From Hymenobacter gelipurpurascens (lineage in GTDB: Bacteria; Bacteroidota; Bacteroidia; Cytophagales; Hymenobacteraceae), in assembly GCF_900187375.1 (NCBI RefSeq), contig NZ_FYEW01000002.1, positions 434,001 to 498,000 of the forward strand: a DNA stretch of 64,000 nucleotides, written 5' to 3'. The notes beneath the pieces are model-generated. The model saw only the letters and a list, made by a program, of their open reading frames with translations. It made no database searches and was not told the DNA's origin. Below, piece by piece: positions 62,769 through 64,000 of the stretch. Position 1 is the stretch's first letter. Each line of letters starts with the position of its first letter. Made by a program: the position numbers and the translations under genes.

Positions 62769-62786
62769 GGAGTGTAGGCCTATCGG

Positions 62787-63428
62787 TTATGGATACTGGT
62801 AGCCATATAGCTCCGTGATTTTCTTTTTCTTCAGCTTCTCCACTTTCACCGTCATCCTGATGTCGGTAGTCGGTCGGTTGCGGTCAGCTACGGGCTGTTG
62901 AGCAATTTTATCCACTACCTCCAAGCCACTGATTACCTGCCCGAACACAGTATAGGCGCCGTTTAGGTGCGGAGTGCCGTTGTGGTTTTGCACAATGTAG
63001 AACTGGGAGGCGCTACTGGCTCGCTCGGGATTCACCATGTCGCCGCTGCGGGCGGCGGCTAGGGCTCCGTACTTGTGGAGTAGCTCGGGCCGAATTTCGG
63101 CCGGAATCATCTTTTGATCGGGCGAGCCGGCGCCATCGTTGTTCGGGTCCGCATCTTTGGAGTTGGCATCGCCGCCCTGAATCATGAAGTTGGGGATGAT
63201 GCGGTGAAACGTAGTGCTGTTATAAAAGCCACTTTCCGCCAGCTTCAGAAAATTGGCCTTGTGCCGGGGCGTTTGGTCAAACAGGATCAGACGGATATCA
63301 CCTTGGGGTGTACTGATGGTAACGAGCTGATCTTTTTTGCTTTTCCGAGGGCCTTTGGCGGCTTGTAGGCCAGGGGCGAAAAGCAGCAAAGCCCACACCA
63401 CCAGCGTGAGGCGAGATAATACCTTCAT
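62787..63428 (-). CDS. Exported cyclophilin-type peptidylprolyl isomerase
   Basis: A 213-residue protein with a signal peptide (MKVLSRLTLVVWALLLFAPGLQA). The cyclophilin domain covers about 33-205: TPQGDIRLILFDQTPRHKANFLKLAESGFYNSTTFHRIIPNFMIQGGD, with the catalytic Arg in FHR, then ASSASQFYIVQNHNGTPHLNGAYTVFGQVISGLEVVDKI. It speeds proline isomerisation in periplasmic protein folding. It lies just before the reductase gene on the same strand, 18 bases apart. Confidence 0.94.
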   Translation of the reverse strand: MKVLSRLTLVVWALLLFAPGLQAAKGPRKSKKDQLVTISTPQGDIRLILFDQTPRHKANFLKLAESGFYNSTTFHRIIPNFMIQGGDANSKDADPNNDGAGSPDQKMIPAEIRPELLHKYGALAAARSGDMVNPERASSASQFYIVQNHNGTPHLNGAYTVFGQVISGLEVVDKIAQQPVADRNRPTTDIRMTVKVEKLKKKKITELYGYQYP

Positions 63429-63464
63429 GCAAAAACAGGATTGAAAACGGATGTGAAAGCGAAG

Positions 63465-64000
63465 TTACGTGGTTTCGGGGGCTAAGGATAGGTAGTCGGC
63501 GCGCAACAGGGCGTATTGGTCCAGGTCGTGGAGGCGACCATCGGCGCCACGGTAATCCTGGCGGAAGCAGCCTTCGTGTCGGAAACCGGCGCGCTGCACC
63601 AAGCGGGCACTGCGCCGGTTTTCGGGGCGCAGCTGGCAATAAATGCGGGTAAGCCCCACTTCTTTAAAGGCCCACTCCAGCATTTCCTGCAAGGCCTCCT
63701 GCATCAGGCCCTGCCCTTCTACTTCGGCATCGAGCAGGTAGGCCAGCTCCGCTTTCGGGATTTCCCAGGCCACATTGCGCAAACTTACCAGGCCTAGCAA
63801 CTGCTGCGTTTCGGGGTGCCAGAGGCCTAGCTGGAAAGCATGCCGCTGCTGCCACTCGCGCTGCCGCTCCCGAATAAAGCTGGCGGTATCTTCCAGGGTA
63901 CGGTTGGCCGCCAATGTTTTCGGGAAGTTGAGGCGCAGCCGCTCGTGGTTTTTCTGCAGCAGCACATGCAGCGGTAGGGCATCAGGAGCACGCCAGGTGC
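63465..64000 (-). CDS. GNAT acetyltransferase, RimJ/RimL type (5' end beyond the window)
   Basis: The frame is open to the right edge; upstream of the in-frame GTG at 63965 it reads on through HLPLADPARWT in reverse, in keeping with the family N-terminus, so the true start lies outside. Visible features are LLQKNHERLRLNFP, LGLVSLRNVAWEIPKAELAYLLDAEVEGQGLMQEALQEMLEWAF with the acetyl-CoA loop (EGQGLM), and RIYCQLRPENRRSARLVQRAGFRHEG. RimJ/RimL enzymes acetylate ribosomal protein N-termini, but many relatives act on small molecules or other proteins. Confidence 0.87.
   Translation of the reverse strand, partial: TWRAPDALPLHVLLQKNHERLRLNFPKTLAANRTLEDTASFIRERQREWQQRHAFQLGLWHPETQQLLGLVSLRNVAWEIPKAELAYLLDAEVEGQGLMQEALQEMLEWAFKEVGLTRIYCQLRPENRRSARLVQRAGFRHEGCFRQDYRGADGRLHDLDQYALLRADYLSLAPETT

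Overview
The window is GC-rich chromosomal DNA from a Bacteroidota bacterium, most likely of the Hymenobacter/Cytophagales group. The markers are a gliding-motility lipoprotein GldH, a PorE-like type IX secretion (T9SS) OmpA protein, two proteins with T9SS-type C-terminal sorting domains, a SusC-style TonB-dependent receptor, GWxTD and DUF2723 (GT117) proteins, and promoters of the Bacteroidota form (a TAnnTTTG -7 element, sometimes with a TTG about 20 bp upstream). I see no phage, integrase, insertion sequence, rRNA operon or CRISPR array; there is one tRNA-Arg(ACG).

Layout. 1-8,100: the 5' part of a TonB-dependent receptor, a metallo-beta-lactamase-fold hydrolase, an SGNH lipoprotein, a PLP trans-sulfuration enzyme, a TVP38/DedA-like membrane protein, tRNA-Arg, a small unknown protein, then a ferredoxin/NAD(P) reductase and its 2Fe-2S ferredoxin. 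8,270-15,200: a small basic secreted protein and a 2,087-residue alpha-2-macroglobulin with a thioester motif. 15,500-24,500: DoxX-like protein, desaturase/hydroxylase-like protein, DinB-like protein, helix-hairpin-helix protein, PAP2 phosphatase, a lipoprotein, a disordered hydrophilic protein divergent from a cold-shock gene, then ricT-gldH. 24,800-34,300: M57 metallopeptidase, T9SS-exported S8 protease, an overlapping lutC-lpxH-propeller operon, a small lipoprotein, and an alkaline-phosphatase-superfamily protein followed by an unrecognised secreted protein.

34,300-50,400: housekeeping genes ftsH, rsfS, birA, a DUF2723 membrane protein, a GWxTD protein overlapping rlmB, manC, kdsD, recQ, a GNAT and a bacilliredoxin. 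50,700-55,000: small proteins, a TPR protein and the PorE-like protein. 55,000-61,200 is the most unusual locus. A 513-residue helical-repeat protein is divergent from a small secreted protein made of six near-identical 15-residue repeats (core HGTSGWGDGYL). That gene is followed at 110 bp by a three-gene oligopeptide ABC importer without ATPase genes. 61,500-64,000: a doubtful small ORF, an RmlD-like reductase, a cyclophilin and a RimJ/RimL-type acetyltransferase cut by the window edge.

Two genome-scale sequence habits stand out. The hexamer TAGGCC/GGCCTA, often as TAGGCCACT, is far more frequent than chance in genes and spacers, and it often supplies the TAG stop codon. Several gene ends are separated by very long, nearly perfect inverted repeats (30-38 bp arms) that run almost stop codon to stop codon.
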